Origin: Lachnospiraceae bacterium
GTDB taxonomy: Bacteria > Bacillota > Clostridia > Lachnospirales > Lachnospiraceae
DNA length: 64,000 nucleotides
Direction of reading: 5' to 3'
Assembly (NCBI GenBank): GCA_014804755.1
Contig: JAAUZE010000022.1
Coordinates: forward strand, 109,002 to 173,001
Position numbers and translations under genes: made by a program. Positions 51,471 to 59,407 of the stretch are shown piece after piece (within the stretch, counting starts at the first letter, position 1; each line of letters starts with the position of its first letter). The notes under the pieces are model-generated. The model saw only the letters and a program-made list of their open reading frames with translations. It did no database searches and was not told the DNA's origin.

Positions 51471-51901
51471 TGATCAACGGACCGAATCTAAATTTTTTGG
51501 GAATCCGTGAAAAACAAGTTTACGGTACGCAGAGTTATGATGATCTGCTTCATATGATCGCCGAGAAAGCGAAAGAGACAGAAACAAAGATCGAGGTGTT
51601 CCAGTCCAACCATGAGGGGGCGATCATCGACCGGATACAGGACGCGTATTTTGACGGCACGCAGGGCATCGTCATCAATCCGGGCGCGTATACGCATTAC
51701 AGCTATGCCATTCACGACGCGTTGCAAAGCGTCACGATGCCGAAGGTGGAAATCCATATTTCGGATATTACGTCGCGGGAGGAGTTCCGCAGGGTGTCCG
51801 TGACGGCGCCCGCCTGTGATCAGCAGATTTACGGGAAGGGATTTCCGGGATATTTAGAGGCGATCGATCAGGTGATCGCGCTCGTCAGAGAACGGGAATA
51901 A
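51458..51901 (+). CDS. aroQ: Type II 3-dehydroquinate dehydratase AroQ
   Basis: 147 residues, dodecameric family. Motifs: LVINGPNLNFLGIREKQVYG (active Tyr and Arg), FQSNHEGAIIDRIQDAYFDG, INPGAYTHYSYAIHDAL (His-adjacent) and VEIHISDITSREEFRRVSV. It gives 3-dehydroshikimate for AroE. Pathway genes aroE-aroK-aroQ cover dehydratase, reductase and kinase. Confidence 0.97.
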   Translation: MQLLVINGPNLNFLGIREKQVYGTQSYDDLLHMIAEKAKETETKIEVFQSNHEGAIIDRIQDAYFDGTQGIVINPGAYTHYSYAIHDALQSVTMPKVEIHISDITSREEFRRVSVTAPACDQQIYGKGFPGYLEAIDQVIALVRERE

Positions 51902-51942
51902 ATTCAAAAATCAAAGATTTTACCTATTTCGCCAAAAAATAG

Positions 51943-51969
51943 TTGAAAAATATGCGTTTATAGTATAAA
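51943..51969 (+). promoter_or_regulatory. Probable efp promoter
   Basis: TTGAAA (51943-51948), 15-base spacer and TATAAA (51964-51969). Spacing is short, but both boxes match at five of six positions and efp starts 42 bases later. Confidence 0.5.
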
Positions 51970-52010
51970 CTAAATGGGAATTATAACGTGAATAGCGGGA
52001 GGATTATTTT

Positions 52011-52568
52011 ATGATATCTGCAGGTGATTTTAGAAACGGCATCACCATTGAGCTGGACGGCAACATTTTCCAGATCATTGAGTTCCAGCATGTAAAACCG
52101 GGCAAGGGCGCAGCCTTTGTCAGAACGAAGCTGAAAAATATTATCAACGGTGGCGTTGTCGAGAGGAGCTTCAGACCGACTGAGAAATGTCCGCAGGCAC
52201 GTATTGACAGAAAAGAAATGCAGTATCTTTATGAGGACAGCGGTTTATATAATTTCATGGATACCGAGACCTATGATCAGGTTGCGCTGAACGCGGATAC
52301 GGTCGGCGATGCGCTGAAATATGTCAAGGAGAATGAAATGGTAAAGATATGTTCCCACAACGGGAATGTATTTGCGATTGAGCCGCCTCTGTTTGTAGAG
52401 CTTGAGATTACCGATACCGAGCCGGGCTTTAAGGGCGATACCGCAACGGGTGCGACCAAGCCGGCAACGGTGGAGACCGGTGCACAGGTCAATGTTCCTT
52501 TGTTTGTCAATCAGGGGGACAAGATCAAGATCGATACGAGAACCGGGGAGTATCTTTCCAGAGCATAA
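52011..52568 (+). CDS. efp: Translation elongation factor P
   Basis: 185 residues in three beta-barrel domains. The first barrel loop [17 protein letters not shown] carries Lys32, the usual modification or tip residue; [10 protein letters not shown] and the C-terminal [17 protein letters not shown] are standard. It relieves ribosome stalling at polyproline. TPTP-rich or proline-rich proteins here (FliY linker, stalk protein) may depend on it little, since they lack PPP runs. GGGAGG precedes it. Confidence 0.98.
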   Translation: MISAGDFRNGITIELDGNIFQIIEFQHVKPGKGAAFVRTKLKNIINGGVVERSFRPTEKCPQARIDRKEMQYLYEDSGLYNFMDTETYDQVALNADTVGDALKYVKENEMVKICSHNGNVFAIEPPLFVELEITDTEPGFKGDTATGATKPATVETGAQVNVPLFVNQGDKIKIDTRTGEYLSRA

Positions 52569-52569
52569 A

Positions 52570-52645
52570 AAAGAATTTCCTACGGAAATTCTTTCAAAGA
52601 AATGCCAAAGGCATTTCTTTTGGAGTGCCGAAGGTATTTTTTGGG
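52570..52645. repeat. Two to three tandem three-base-loop hairpins after efp
   Basis: Hairpin 1 (52570-52594): AAAGAATTTCC, loop TAC, GGAAATTCTTT. Hairpin 2 (52596-52620): AAAGAAATGCC, loop AAA, GGCATTTCTTT. A weaker third (52624-52641) has AGTGCC, loop GAA, GGTATT and then T4. Same plan as at 38441. The array may serve as terminator. Confidence 0.75.
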
Positions 52646-52694
52646 AGCTCATGGCGATTCGTACCCACGAAACTGCATAATTAGGAAACTGTAA

Positions 52695-52745
52695 GACAAT
52701 GAAGAAGATTTGAAATATGCTTTCTTTTTCATTGTCTTTTTTATT
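52695..52745 (+). terminator. Second terminator downstream of efp
   Basis: GACAATGAAGAAGA pairs with TCTTTTTCATTGTC (small internal mismatch) and TTTTTT follows. It rules out translation starts upstream of 52750 for the next gene. Confidence 0.65.
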
Positions 52746-52776
52746 GTCTGAAATCAAATATACGGGGGTTACAAAA

Positions 52777-53727
52777 ATGAGGAATCAAAATAGAACAGAT
52801 CACAAACAATTAACACAGCAGGACTTTGTCGAGCAGGCGGAAAAGGCATTGCGCAAGGCCGTAGGCAGCGATGCGGATGTCTCGGTTCAAAAAGTCTGCA
52901 AAAATAACGGGATCATATTGACGGGAGTCAGCATTTTCGGGCAGGAGAGGAATGTATCGCCGACTGTTTATCTGGAAAGCTATTACGAACAATATTTACA
53001 AGGGGAGAGCATGGAGGAAATTCTGGAAGAAATTCTTTCCTGTTACCGGGAACATGACCCATGGCTTTCCTTCGACACCGGTTTTTTTGTGGATTATGAG
53101 CTTGCGAAGGAGCACATTGCGTACAAGCTGATCAGTCGTGAAAAAAACGAAAAGCTTTTGGAGGAAATACCGTACATTCCCTATTTAGATCTTGCGATCA
53201 CGTTTTTTTGTAAAATAGAACATGAGGAACTTGGATGCGGAGCCATACAGGTGCGCAACGAGCATATGTGGATGTGGGGTGTTACCAGGGAACAGTTGCT
53301 GGAAGACGCCAAGCGGAATATGCCTACATTGTATCCGGAGCTGGTCTGTACCATGCCGGAGCTGTTAAAGAGCGTGGAAAAAGAGCAGGAAGTTCCTCAG
53401 GAGATGATCGAAGAGGTCGAAAAAGCAAAGGAAATCGCGATGTATGTTGTGACAAATGCTTATAAGAGCTATGGAGCGGCGGTCATGCTGTATGAAGGGA
53501 TTTTTGACGGACTATCGGAGCGATTGAAAAGCAGCCTTGCCATTCTGCCAAGCTCTGTGCATGAGCTGATCGTCCTGCCAGTGCGGAGTAAGGAGGAAGC
53601 GGCTTCCCTGCGCGATATGGTCCATGAGATCAATACAACGCGTGTAGAGCCGGAGGAAGTACTGACGGACAGCGTGTATTATTACGGACAGGATGTGCGC
53701 ACGGTGACGCTTCTAGGGAAACACTGA
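52777..53727 (+). CDS. DUF5688 family protein
   Basis: 316 residues, cytoplasmic, no membrane segments. Family markers as I recall them: SVQKVCKNNGIILTGVSIFG, PTVYLESYYEQYLQGESMEE, TNAYKSYGAAVMLYEGIFDG and LAILPSSVHELIVLP. Function is unknown. ATG 52777 is chosen because it follows GGGGGTT and lies after the terminator; the frame is open from 52717. Its stop codon lies inside the palindrome at 53710. Confidence 0.8.
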   Translation: MRNQNRTDHKQLTQQDFVEQAEKALRKAVGSDADVSVQKVCKNNGIILTGVSIFGQERNVSPTVYLESYYEQYLQGESMEEILEEILSCYREHDPWLSFDTGFFVDYELAKEHIAYKLISREKNEKLLEEIPYIPYLDLAITFFCKIEHEELGCGAIQVRNEHMWMWGVTREQLLEDAKRNMPTLYPELVCTMPELLKSVEKEQEVPQEMIEEVEKAKEIAMYVVTNAYKSYGAAVMLYEGIFDGLSERLKSSLAILPSSVHELIVLPVRSKEEAASLRDMVHEINTTRVEPEEVLTDSVYYYGQDVRTVTLLGKH

Positions 53728-53750
53728 TTTAATCAGTGTTTCCCTAGAAG
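53710..53750. repeat. 41-base perfect palindrome across a stop codon
   Basis: Twenty bases (53710-53729) are the exact reverse complement of 53731-53750, with one base, T, between. It contains the last codons and the TGA of the DUF5688 gene. It has no T-tract beyond its arms. A diverged relative lies at 3339-3368, so it is likely a mobile or amplified intergenic element. Confidence 0.9.
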
Positions 53751-53812
53751 ATGCGGGAGCGTGAGCGCACAGCGCGAGGGAGGCAGCCGGATAAGAAAAT
53801 CACGCAAATATA

Positions 53813-53842
53813 TTGACGGATATGCGAAAAAAGAGCTATAGT
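53813..53842 (+). promoter_or_regulatory. Promoter of the DUF3737 gene
   Basis: TTGACG (53813-53818), 18-base spacer, TATAGT (53837-53842). The start near 53849 excludes GTG 53841 as translation start and favours ATG 53874. Confidence 0.65.
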
Positions 53843-53873
53843 GAAAGACAGTGAAAGAAAGGCGGTTATCATA

Positions 53874-54734
53874 ATGGAATATGAGAAAGAGTACAAAAAT
53901 CAGTGCTATGATGAGGAACGCGCATTATATGGCGTGCGGAATACGTTGGTGGAGCATTGTGTGTTTGACGGGCCCGCGGACGGAGAATCGGCATTGAAAG
54001 AGAGTAAGAATATCGCAGTTCGTAATTGTCAGTTTATGCTCCGCTATCCGTTCTGGCATGTGGAGCAGGGCGTGATCGAAAATTGTACGATGTCGGAGGG
54101 ATGCCGTGCGGCGCTTTGGTATGATACCGATGTGACAATCAGTGACTGTGACATGGGCGGCATCAAAGCGCTGCGTGAGTGCGCGAATATGAGTTTACAT
54201 AACTGTCATATCGTATCGCCGGAATTTTCGTGGCGCTGTGCGGATGTTACCTTAAAGGAATGCGACCTGACAAGCGAGTATCCTTTTTTCGAGACAAAGA
54301 GACTGGTGCTTGAGAACTGCACCATGAAAGGAAAATATTCGTTCCAATATGTGGAAGACGCGACGATCAGCAATTGCAATCTCGATACGAAGGATGCGTT
54401 CTGGCACAGCAGGAATGTGACAGTCGTTGACAGTACGGTAAAGGGAGAATATCTTGGCTGGTATGCGGAAAACTTAAAATTTGTGCGCTGCAAGATTATC
54501 GGAACGCAGCCGCTCTGCTATGTCAAGGGACTGGTATTGGAGGACTGTACGATGGAGGGGACGGATCTTTCGTTTGAGTACAGTGACGTCACGGCGGATA
54601 TTGTCGGAGATATCGAGAGTGTGAAAAATCCGCTTTCGGGACGGATCCGCGCATGGCATATCGGAGAGATTATTCGCGGCGATTCCGTCAAGGGAGACGG
54701 GGACTGCGAAATCGTGACAGGTTATCGGCGCTAA
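53874..54734 (+). CDS. DUF3737 right-handed beta-helix protein
   Basis: 286 residues with a regular ladder of short turns: NCQF, NCTM, DCDM, NCHI, ECDL, NCTM, NCNL, RCKI and DCTM, spaced about 20 residues. This fits a right-handed parallel beta-helix as in pectate-lyase-like folds, with Cys/Asn stacks inside. No signal peptide, so probably cytoplasmic. Activity is unknown. AAAGGCGG precedes the start. Confidence 0.85.
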   Translation: MEYEKEYKNQCYDEERALYGVRNTLVEHCVFDGPADGESALKESKNIAVRNCQFMLRYPFWHVEQGVIENCTMSEGCRAALWYDTDVTISDCDMGGIKALRECANMSLHNCHIVSPEFSWRCADVTLKECDLTSEYPFFETKRLVLENCTMKGKYSFQYVEDATISNCNLDTKDAFWHSRNVTVVDSTVKGEYLGWYAENLKFVRCKIIGTQPLCYVKGLVLEDCTMEGTDLSFEYSDVTADIVGDIESVKNPLSGRIRAWHIGEIIRGDSVKGDGDCEIVTGYRR

Positions 54735-54747
54735 GGAAACACGGAAT

Positions 54748-55275
54748 ATGAAAACTTTTTTACGGATTATATTAAAGCCAATGTCCTTTTTGCCGGCGGT
54801 CCTTGTCATGCTTCTGATCTTTCGTTTTTCGGCGCAGACCGGAACCGAGTCCGCGAAGCTCAGCATGAAAGTAAGCCGGTACGTTGTTTCCGGAACGGAG
54901 AATTTCTTCGGCATACGGTTTACGCGGGAACAGATGGATGAGGCGGTGGAACAGATTCATTATTATGTCAGGAAGCTGGCGCATATGACGGTCTATTTTA
55001 TTCTGGCAGTCAGTGTTGCGTTTCCATTGTATGTGTACGGTGTCAGGGGCATATGGCTGATGCTTGTCGCAGGTGTGATCTGCATCGGTTATGCGGGGCT
55101 GGATGAGTATCATCAGTCCTTTGTTGCAGGCAGGGGACCGTCGATAAAAGATGTTGGCATTGACAGTATCGGAATATTTTTGGGGATTATCTTTACGAGA
55201 ATGATCGGATGGACGGGAAGAATGACGCTGTTTCGACCGTTGTCACGCAGGAGAATGGAAGATGACGACAGATAG
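54748..55275 (+). CDS. VanZ family membrane protein
   Basis: 175 residues with four membrane helices. VanZ marks: LVMLLIFRFSAQTGTESAKL near the start, VRKLAHMTVYFILAVSVAFP, YAGLDEYHQSFVAGRGPSIK and DVGIDSIGIFLGIIF. VanZ gives low teicoplanin resistance in enterococci, but chromosomal relatives such as this one have unknown roles. It overlaps the next gene by 14 bases. Confidence 0.9.
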   Translation: MKTFLRIILKPMSFLPAVLVMLLIFRFSAQTGTESAKLSMKVSRYVVSGTENFFGIRFTREQMDEAVEQIHYYVRKLAHMTVYFILAVSVAFPLYVYGVRGIWLMLVAGVICIGYAGLDEYHQSFVAGRGPSIKDVGIDSIGIFLGIIFTRMIGWTGRMTLFRPLSRRRMEDDDR

Positions 55276-55870
55276 GGAAGAATTGGTGGTAGAGGGTTAT
55301 CGGTTTGCCAATATGGAGGACGCTGATCTGGCACGGCTGGAATTAGAAAAGATCAGGGCAATCGAAAGCCGGCTGGATTATCAAAATGGAGAGATGGTCT
55401 TAAGCGTCTATAACCGCGCCGTCATGAACCGGACGTTTCAGACACCGGTTGGCTGTAAGTATCTTATAAAGCTGCGGGATTATTTGTTGGATACAGGCGT
55501 GGCGAGAGAAAACGAGCTGAGGGCGGTTCCGCTTCAGGCACAGTTTTCGGGAAAGGCAAGGAATCAGGAAGGGCATCGGCAGAGCGCGGCTGCAAGCGAG
55601 GAAAAGGAGCGTACCGTTCCGATATGGTCGTTCCGCGTTTCGCTTGCCGTCAATGTGATACTGACGCTGCTTGTGGCGGGTATGTTTTTGATCGCGATGT
55701 CCGGCGATAATCCGAATATCCTGAATTATAAGTCAAAAATCTTGAATGAATATGCGTCGTGGGAGCAGGAGCTTCGCGCAAGAGAACGCGAGGTGAGCGG
55801 TCGTGAGCGTGAGCTGGGCATTACGCCCGAATATCCGAACCGCGTGCATGAAAGGGAAGAAACGGAGTAA
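55262..55870 (+). CDS. Single-pass membrane protein, unknown
   Basis: 202 residues. A cytoplasmic N-terminus (~1-120) with a charged helix pattern, EDADLARLELEKIRAIESRL, and a conserved-looking FQTPVGCKYLIKLRDYLL is followed by one helix (LAVNVILTLLVAGMFLIAMS, ~127-147) and a charged coiled C-terminal end (EYASWEQELRAREREVSGRE). No family recognised. It is coupled to vanZ and lies 10 bases before the response regulator, so it may belong to that signalling unit. Confidence 0.75.
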   Translation: MTTDREELVVEGYRFANMEDADLARLELEKIRAIESRLDYQNGEMVLSVYNRAVMNRTFQTPVGCKYLIKLRDYLLDTGVARENELRAVPLQAQFSGKARNQEGHRQSAAASEEKERTVPIWSFRVSLAVNVILTLLVAGMFLIAMSGDNPNILNYKSKILNEYASWEQELRAREREVSGRERELGITPEYPNRVHEREETE

Positions 55871-55880
55871 TCGGAAGCCT

Positions 55881-56561
55881 ATGGATCGATTAAAAGTGTT
55901 GGTTGTGGATGACGAGAGCCGTATGAGAAAGCTCGTCAGGGATTTTCTGCTTCGGAGCGATTATGAGGTTTTGGAGGCGGAGAACGGCGCACAGGCGCTG
56001 GACATTTTTTTTGAAGACCAGGAGATCGCCCTGATCATTTTGGATGTGATGATGCCTCAGATGGACGGATGGCAGGTTTGCCGGGAGATCCGTTCCTATT
56101 CCAAGGTGCCGATCATCATGCTGACCGCAAAGAGTGACGAGCATGACGAGCTGCAGGGCTTTTCCCTTGGCGTGGATGAGTATATCACAAAGCCGTTCAG
56201 TCCGAAAATTCTGGTCGCGCGTGTGGAGGCAATCTTAAGAAGAAGCGGTTCACTGAAGGAAGAGGACATAAAGGAGGCGGGCGGTATCGTCATCGACCAG
56301 ACGGCGCATGTCGTCAAGGTAGACGGTAAACAGATCGATCTAAGCTACAAGGAATTTGAGCTGATGTGCTATTTTATGGAAAATCAGGGCATCGCGCTTT
56401 CAAGAGAGAAAATCTTAAATCATGTATGGAATTATGACTATTTCGGCGATGCACGCACGATCGATACCCATGTCAAAAAGCTGCGCAGCAAGATTGGGGA
56501 AAAGGGCGCATACATTAAGACCATCTGGGGAGTCGGATATAAATTTTCTGTTGAGGAGTGA
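55881..56561 (+). CDS. OmpR-family response regulator (orphan)
   Basis: 226 residues: REC with acidic pair at 10-11, Asp55 (IILDVMMPQMDG), MLTAKS and YITKPFSPK, then a winged helix (SYKEFELMCYFMENQGIALS, TIDTHVKKLRSKIG). No kinase gene follows; the nearest free kinase is at 59408. ATG 55881 has GGAAG upstream; the frame opens earlier inside the previous gene. Confidence 0.94.
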   Translation: MDRLKVLVVDDESRMRKLVRDFLLRSDYEVLEAENGAQALDIFFEDQEIALIILDVMMPQMDGWQVCREIRSYSKVPIIMLTAKSDEHDELQGFSLGVDEYITKPFSPKILVARVEAILRRSGSLKEEDIKEAGGIVIDQTAHVVKVDGKQIDLSYKEFELMCYFMENQGIALSREKILNHVWNYDYFGDARTIDTHVKKLRSKIGEKGAYIKTIWGVGYKFSVEE

Positions 56562-56739
56562 ATGATACAGGCACATCATTTCTTATGCGAAATTTATTTT
56601 AGTTTTAATTTATTTTTAATCTTTTCCACATTTCGGTTTAAGGTCCGTTGTGTATGATGATATCAGTTCACAGGTAAGCATGCGATACAAAATCTGTGAT
56701 ACGAAAATAACGGATAACCGGACAGGGAGGAGAATCATC

Positions 56740-57270
56740 ATGGAAAATTATGAAAAGGTAGAAAAATTAAGAGAACGCGCTAACGTAAGCTACGAGGAGG
56801 CAAAGGAAGCCCTCGAAAACAACAATTGGGATATTCTGGATGCGATGATCGCATTGGAGAAAAGCGGAAAGACCAAAGGAACGGGGCAGGCAGGCTATTC
56901 CACACAGGGCATGCCGAAATACGAGGGCGTGATCGACGACGAGCCGGAGAGCAAACATGATTTCTGTGATGCATGCAGGCGTTTCGGACGCTGGTGCGCA
57001 CGGACGATCAAAAAGGGCTGCTCCAATTACTTCTATATCACGAAAGACGGAAAGGAAGTGCTTGCCATTCCGGTGCTTGTGTTGATCTTGACGTTTATCA
57101 TCGCTTTTTGGCTCGTGCTCATTTTACTGGTGATCGGTCTGTTCTTTGACCTGCATTATCATTTCCGCGGACCGGATATCAAGGCGGTGGACTTAAATAA
57201 GGCGATGGACAGCGCCGCGGAGACGGCAAGACAGATGAAGGACGAGTTCTATAACAGAGAGAATGAATAA
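56740..57270 (+). CDS. UBA-like (DUF4342) membrane protein
   Basis: 176 residues. The N-terminal UBA-like three-helix domain is EKLRERANVSYEEAKEALEN then NNWDILDAMIALEK. A Cys-rich stretch FCDACRRFGRWCARTIKKGC (~70-89) follows, then a helix (IPVLVLILTFIIAFWLVLIL, ~103-135) and a charged tail. GGGAGGAG precedes ATG 56740. Role unknown; it sits between two-component genes. The four-Cys region could bind metal. Confidence 0.85.
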   Translation: MENYEKVEKLRERANVSYEEAKEALENNNWDILDAMIALEKSGKTKGTGQAGYSTQGMPKYEGVIDDEPESKHDFCDACRRFGRWCARTIKKGCSNYFYITKDGKEVLAIPVLVLILTFIIAFWLVLILLVIGLFFDLHYHFRGPDIKAVDLNKAMDSAAETARQMKDEFYNRENE

Positions 57271-57295
57271 AAAAGAACGCATAGCGTTCTTTTTT
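57269..57295. terminator. Bidirectional terminator after the UBA protein gene
   Basis: A perfect 12-bp stem AAAAAAGAACGC with GCGTTCTTTTTT around loop ATA. It shares its stem core with the first hairpin after fapA (38441) and ends in T6. Confidence 0.9.
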
Positions 57296-57318
57296 ATTCA
57301 CATGCAGGAGGTTATGAG

Positions 57319-58008
57319 ATGGCACAATCCATATTGATCGTGGAAGACGAAGAAAAAATTGCGCGTTTTGTTGAGCTGGAGCTGTTACATGAGGGCTACG
57401 AGGTCGAAAAGGCACAGGACGGAAGAAAAGGGCTTGAAAAGGCGCAGAGCGGGCGGTTTGATCTGATGATCCTTGATGTGATGCTGCCCGAGCTGAACGG
57501 CTTCGAAGTGCTGCGACGCATCAGGCGCGAATCAAATATGCCCGTTATCATGCTGACTGCGCGGGATGCGGTGATGGATAAGGTAGCGGGTTTGGACGGC
57601 GGCGCGGATGATTATATGACAAAGCCCTTTGCCATTGAGGAACTGCTTGCGAGAATTCGTCTTGCGCTCAAAAAAAGAAGCGCCTGGGGCGCGGAGGAGG
57701 AGTATGTTCTCTCCTGCGGCGGTCTGACGCTCGATACGCTGAAATACGAAGTGCGCTATGAAGGGAAGCTGATCGAATTGACCCACCGCGAATTTGAGCT
57801 GCTGCGCGTGCTGATGGAAAATAAGAACATCGTTGTTTCCAGAGACACGCTGTTACAAAAAGTATGCGGCTACGATTATATGGGTGAGACAAACGTGATC
57901 GACGTCTATGTGCGTTATGTCCGCGCGAAGCTGGATGAAGTGTATCAGGTAAAGATGATTCAGACGGTGCGCGGCGTCGGATATGTGATAAAGGACAGTG
58001 ATGCATGA
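57319..58008 (+). CDS. OmpR-family response regulator
   Basis: 229 residues: REC with Asp53 (LMILDVMLPELNG), MLTARD, YMTKPFAIE, and a winged helix (LTHREFELLRVLMENKNIVV, NVIDVYVRYVRAKLDE). It overlaps the kinase start by four bases and forms an operon pair with it. GCAGGAGG precedes it. Confidence 0.95.
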   Translation: MAQSILIVEDEEKIARFVELELLHEGYEVEKAQDGRKGLEKAQSGRFDLMILDVMLPELNGFEVLRRIRRESNMPVIMLTARDAVMDKVAGLDGGADDYMTKPFAIEELLARIRLALKKRSAWGAEEEYVLSCGGLTLDTLKYEVRYEGKLIELTHREFELLRVLMENKNIVVSRDTLLQKVCGYDYMGETNVIDVYVRYVRAKLDEVYQVKMIQTVRGVGYVIKDSDA

Positions 58009-59318
58009 AAGAAAATTGGAAAGAACAACTAAGAGATGAGAAGAATAAAGATCAGGGCGGACGACCGAATGAAACCGTACGCGTGACCTCTATTGCGCGC
58101 AGAATCAATTGGAATGCGGCTCTGTCCCTGTTCGGCGCATTTGCATCGATCGATGTGATGCTCTGTGTGATACTGGGCGCAGCCGTATTGTATTGTCTGG
58201 ATGTGCAGTATCTTGGTGAATTTCATTTGAATATTTCGAGGACATTTCTGCACACAAAGCCGATTGAAGAGCTCGTGCTGCAATGCGGCGAACCGGGGAC
58301 AAACGAATATTATACGGTATTGATCGGTCCGTGGATTTCTGTGCTGCGCTATTCGGCGGCGGCGCTTTTTGGGGTGGAGCTCATACTGGTGCTTCATCAA
58401 TTGCTGTGGGGAACCCGAAAAGTCCGCTACTATATGCGTCCGATCCGACAGATGGCGGAGCGCACAAGACAGCTGAGCGAGCTTGCCATGGATGAGAGCC
58501 GCTATCAGAATTTGGAGGAGGCGATCTCTGATCTGCATGTGGAACGTCCGGATGCGCGCCTTGAGGTTTCCAACCGGGAGCTTCAGGGAATCGAGCGCGC
58601 CATCAATGATATGCTGGAGCGGATGCGGGAAGCGAACAAGCAGCAGACACAGTTTGTGTCCGACGCCTCCCACGAGCTGCGCACGCCGATCGCCGTTATT
58701 CAGGGCTATGTGAATCTGCTTGACCGCTGGGGAAAAGAGGATGAAGCAGTCTTGGAGGAAGCGATCGGGGCGTTGAAAAATGAGGCGGAGCACATGCAGC
58801 ATCTGGTGGAGCAGCTGCTGTTTCTTGCACGCGGAGACAGCAACCGGCAGAAATTGGAAAAAAAGAAAATGTTATTAAACAGCGTACTGCGTGAGGTATA
58901 TGAAGAGTCCCTGATGATTGACGAGCAGCATCATTACCGTTTTGAGGAAATGGGAGAAGCGACAATCTGTGGAGACAGCGATATGATCAAGCAGTCTGCG
59001 CGTATTCTGGTGGACAATGCGGCAAAATATACAAAAGAGGGAGAAGAGATTACCCTGCGGGCGGGAATCGGAAAGGACGGCGCGCCTTTCTACAGCATTC
59101 AGGATAACGGGATCGGCATGTCGCAGCCGGATATGGAGCATGCATTTGACCGTTTTTACCGCGCGGATGCCGTGCGTGGAAATAAGACGGGCGGAACCGG
59201 ACTCGGACTGTCCATTGCCAAGTGGATCGTAGATCAGCATGGCGGTTATTACGAGGTGGTCAGCAGACAGGAATTGGGAACGCGTTTTACGGTCATATTT
59301 CCGAACGACAAAATCTGA
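58005..59318 (+). CDS. Sensor histidine kinase (paired)
   Basis: 437 residues. Two membrane helices (~39-63 and ~109-133) flank a short extracellular domain (~65-108). A HAMP-like linker follows, then HisKA with His223 in DASHELRTPIAVIQGYVN and HATPase_c with ILVDNAAKYTKEGEE, DNGIGMSQPDMEHAFDRF and GGTGLGLSIAKWIVDQHGG. Partner of the regulator just before it. Signal unknown. Confidence 0.94.
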   Translation: MKENWKEQLRDEKNKDQGGRPNETVRVTSIARRINWNAALSLFGAFASIDVMLCVILGAAVLYCLDVQYLGEFHLNISRTFLHTKPIEELVLQCGEPGTNEYYTVLIGPWISVLRYSAAALFGVELILVLHQLLWGTRKVRYYMRPIRQMAERTRQLSELAMDESRYQNLEEAISDLHVERPDARLEVSNRELQGIERAINDMLERMREANKQQTQFVSDASHELRTPIAVIQGYVNLLDRWGKEDEAVLEEAIGALKNEAEHMQHLVEQLLFLARGDSNRQKLEKKKMLLNSVLREVYEESLMIDEQHHYRFEEMGEATICGDSDMIKQSARILVDNAAKYTKEGEEITLRAGIGKDGAPFYSIQDNGIGMSQPDMEHAFDRFYRADAVRGNKTGGTGLGLSIAKWIVDQHGGYYEVVSRQELGTRFTVIFPNDKI

Positions 59319-59342
59319 ACTGTGTTTTTTCTGTGAACACAA

Positions 59343-59371
59343 TTGTACTGAGCCGGATTCACTGATAAAAT
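59343..59371 (+). promoter_or_regulatory. Promoter of the second kinase gene
   Basis: TTGTAC (59343-59348), 17-base spacer, TAAAAT (59366-59371). A start near 59378 leaves a 30-base leader. Confidence 0.5.
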
Positions 59372-59407
59372 GAAATCGCATCCGAACCGAAAAACGGAGG
59401 AAATGAC

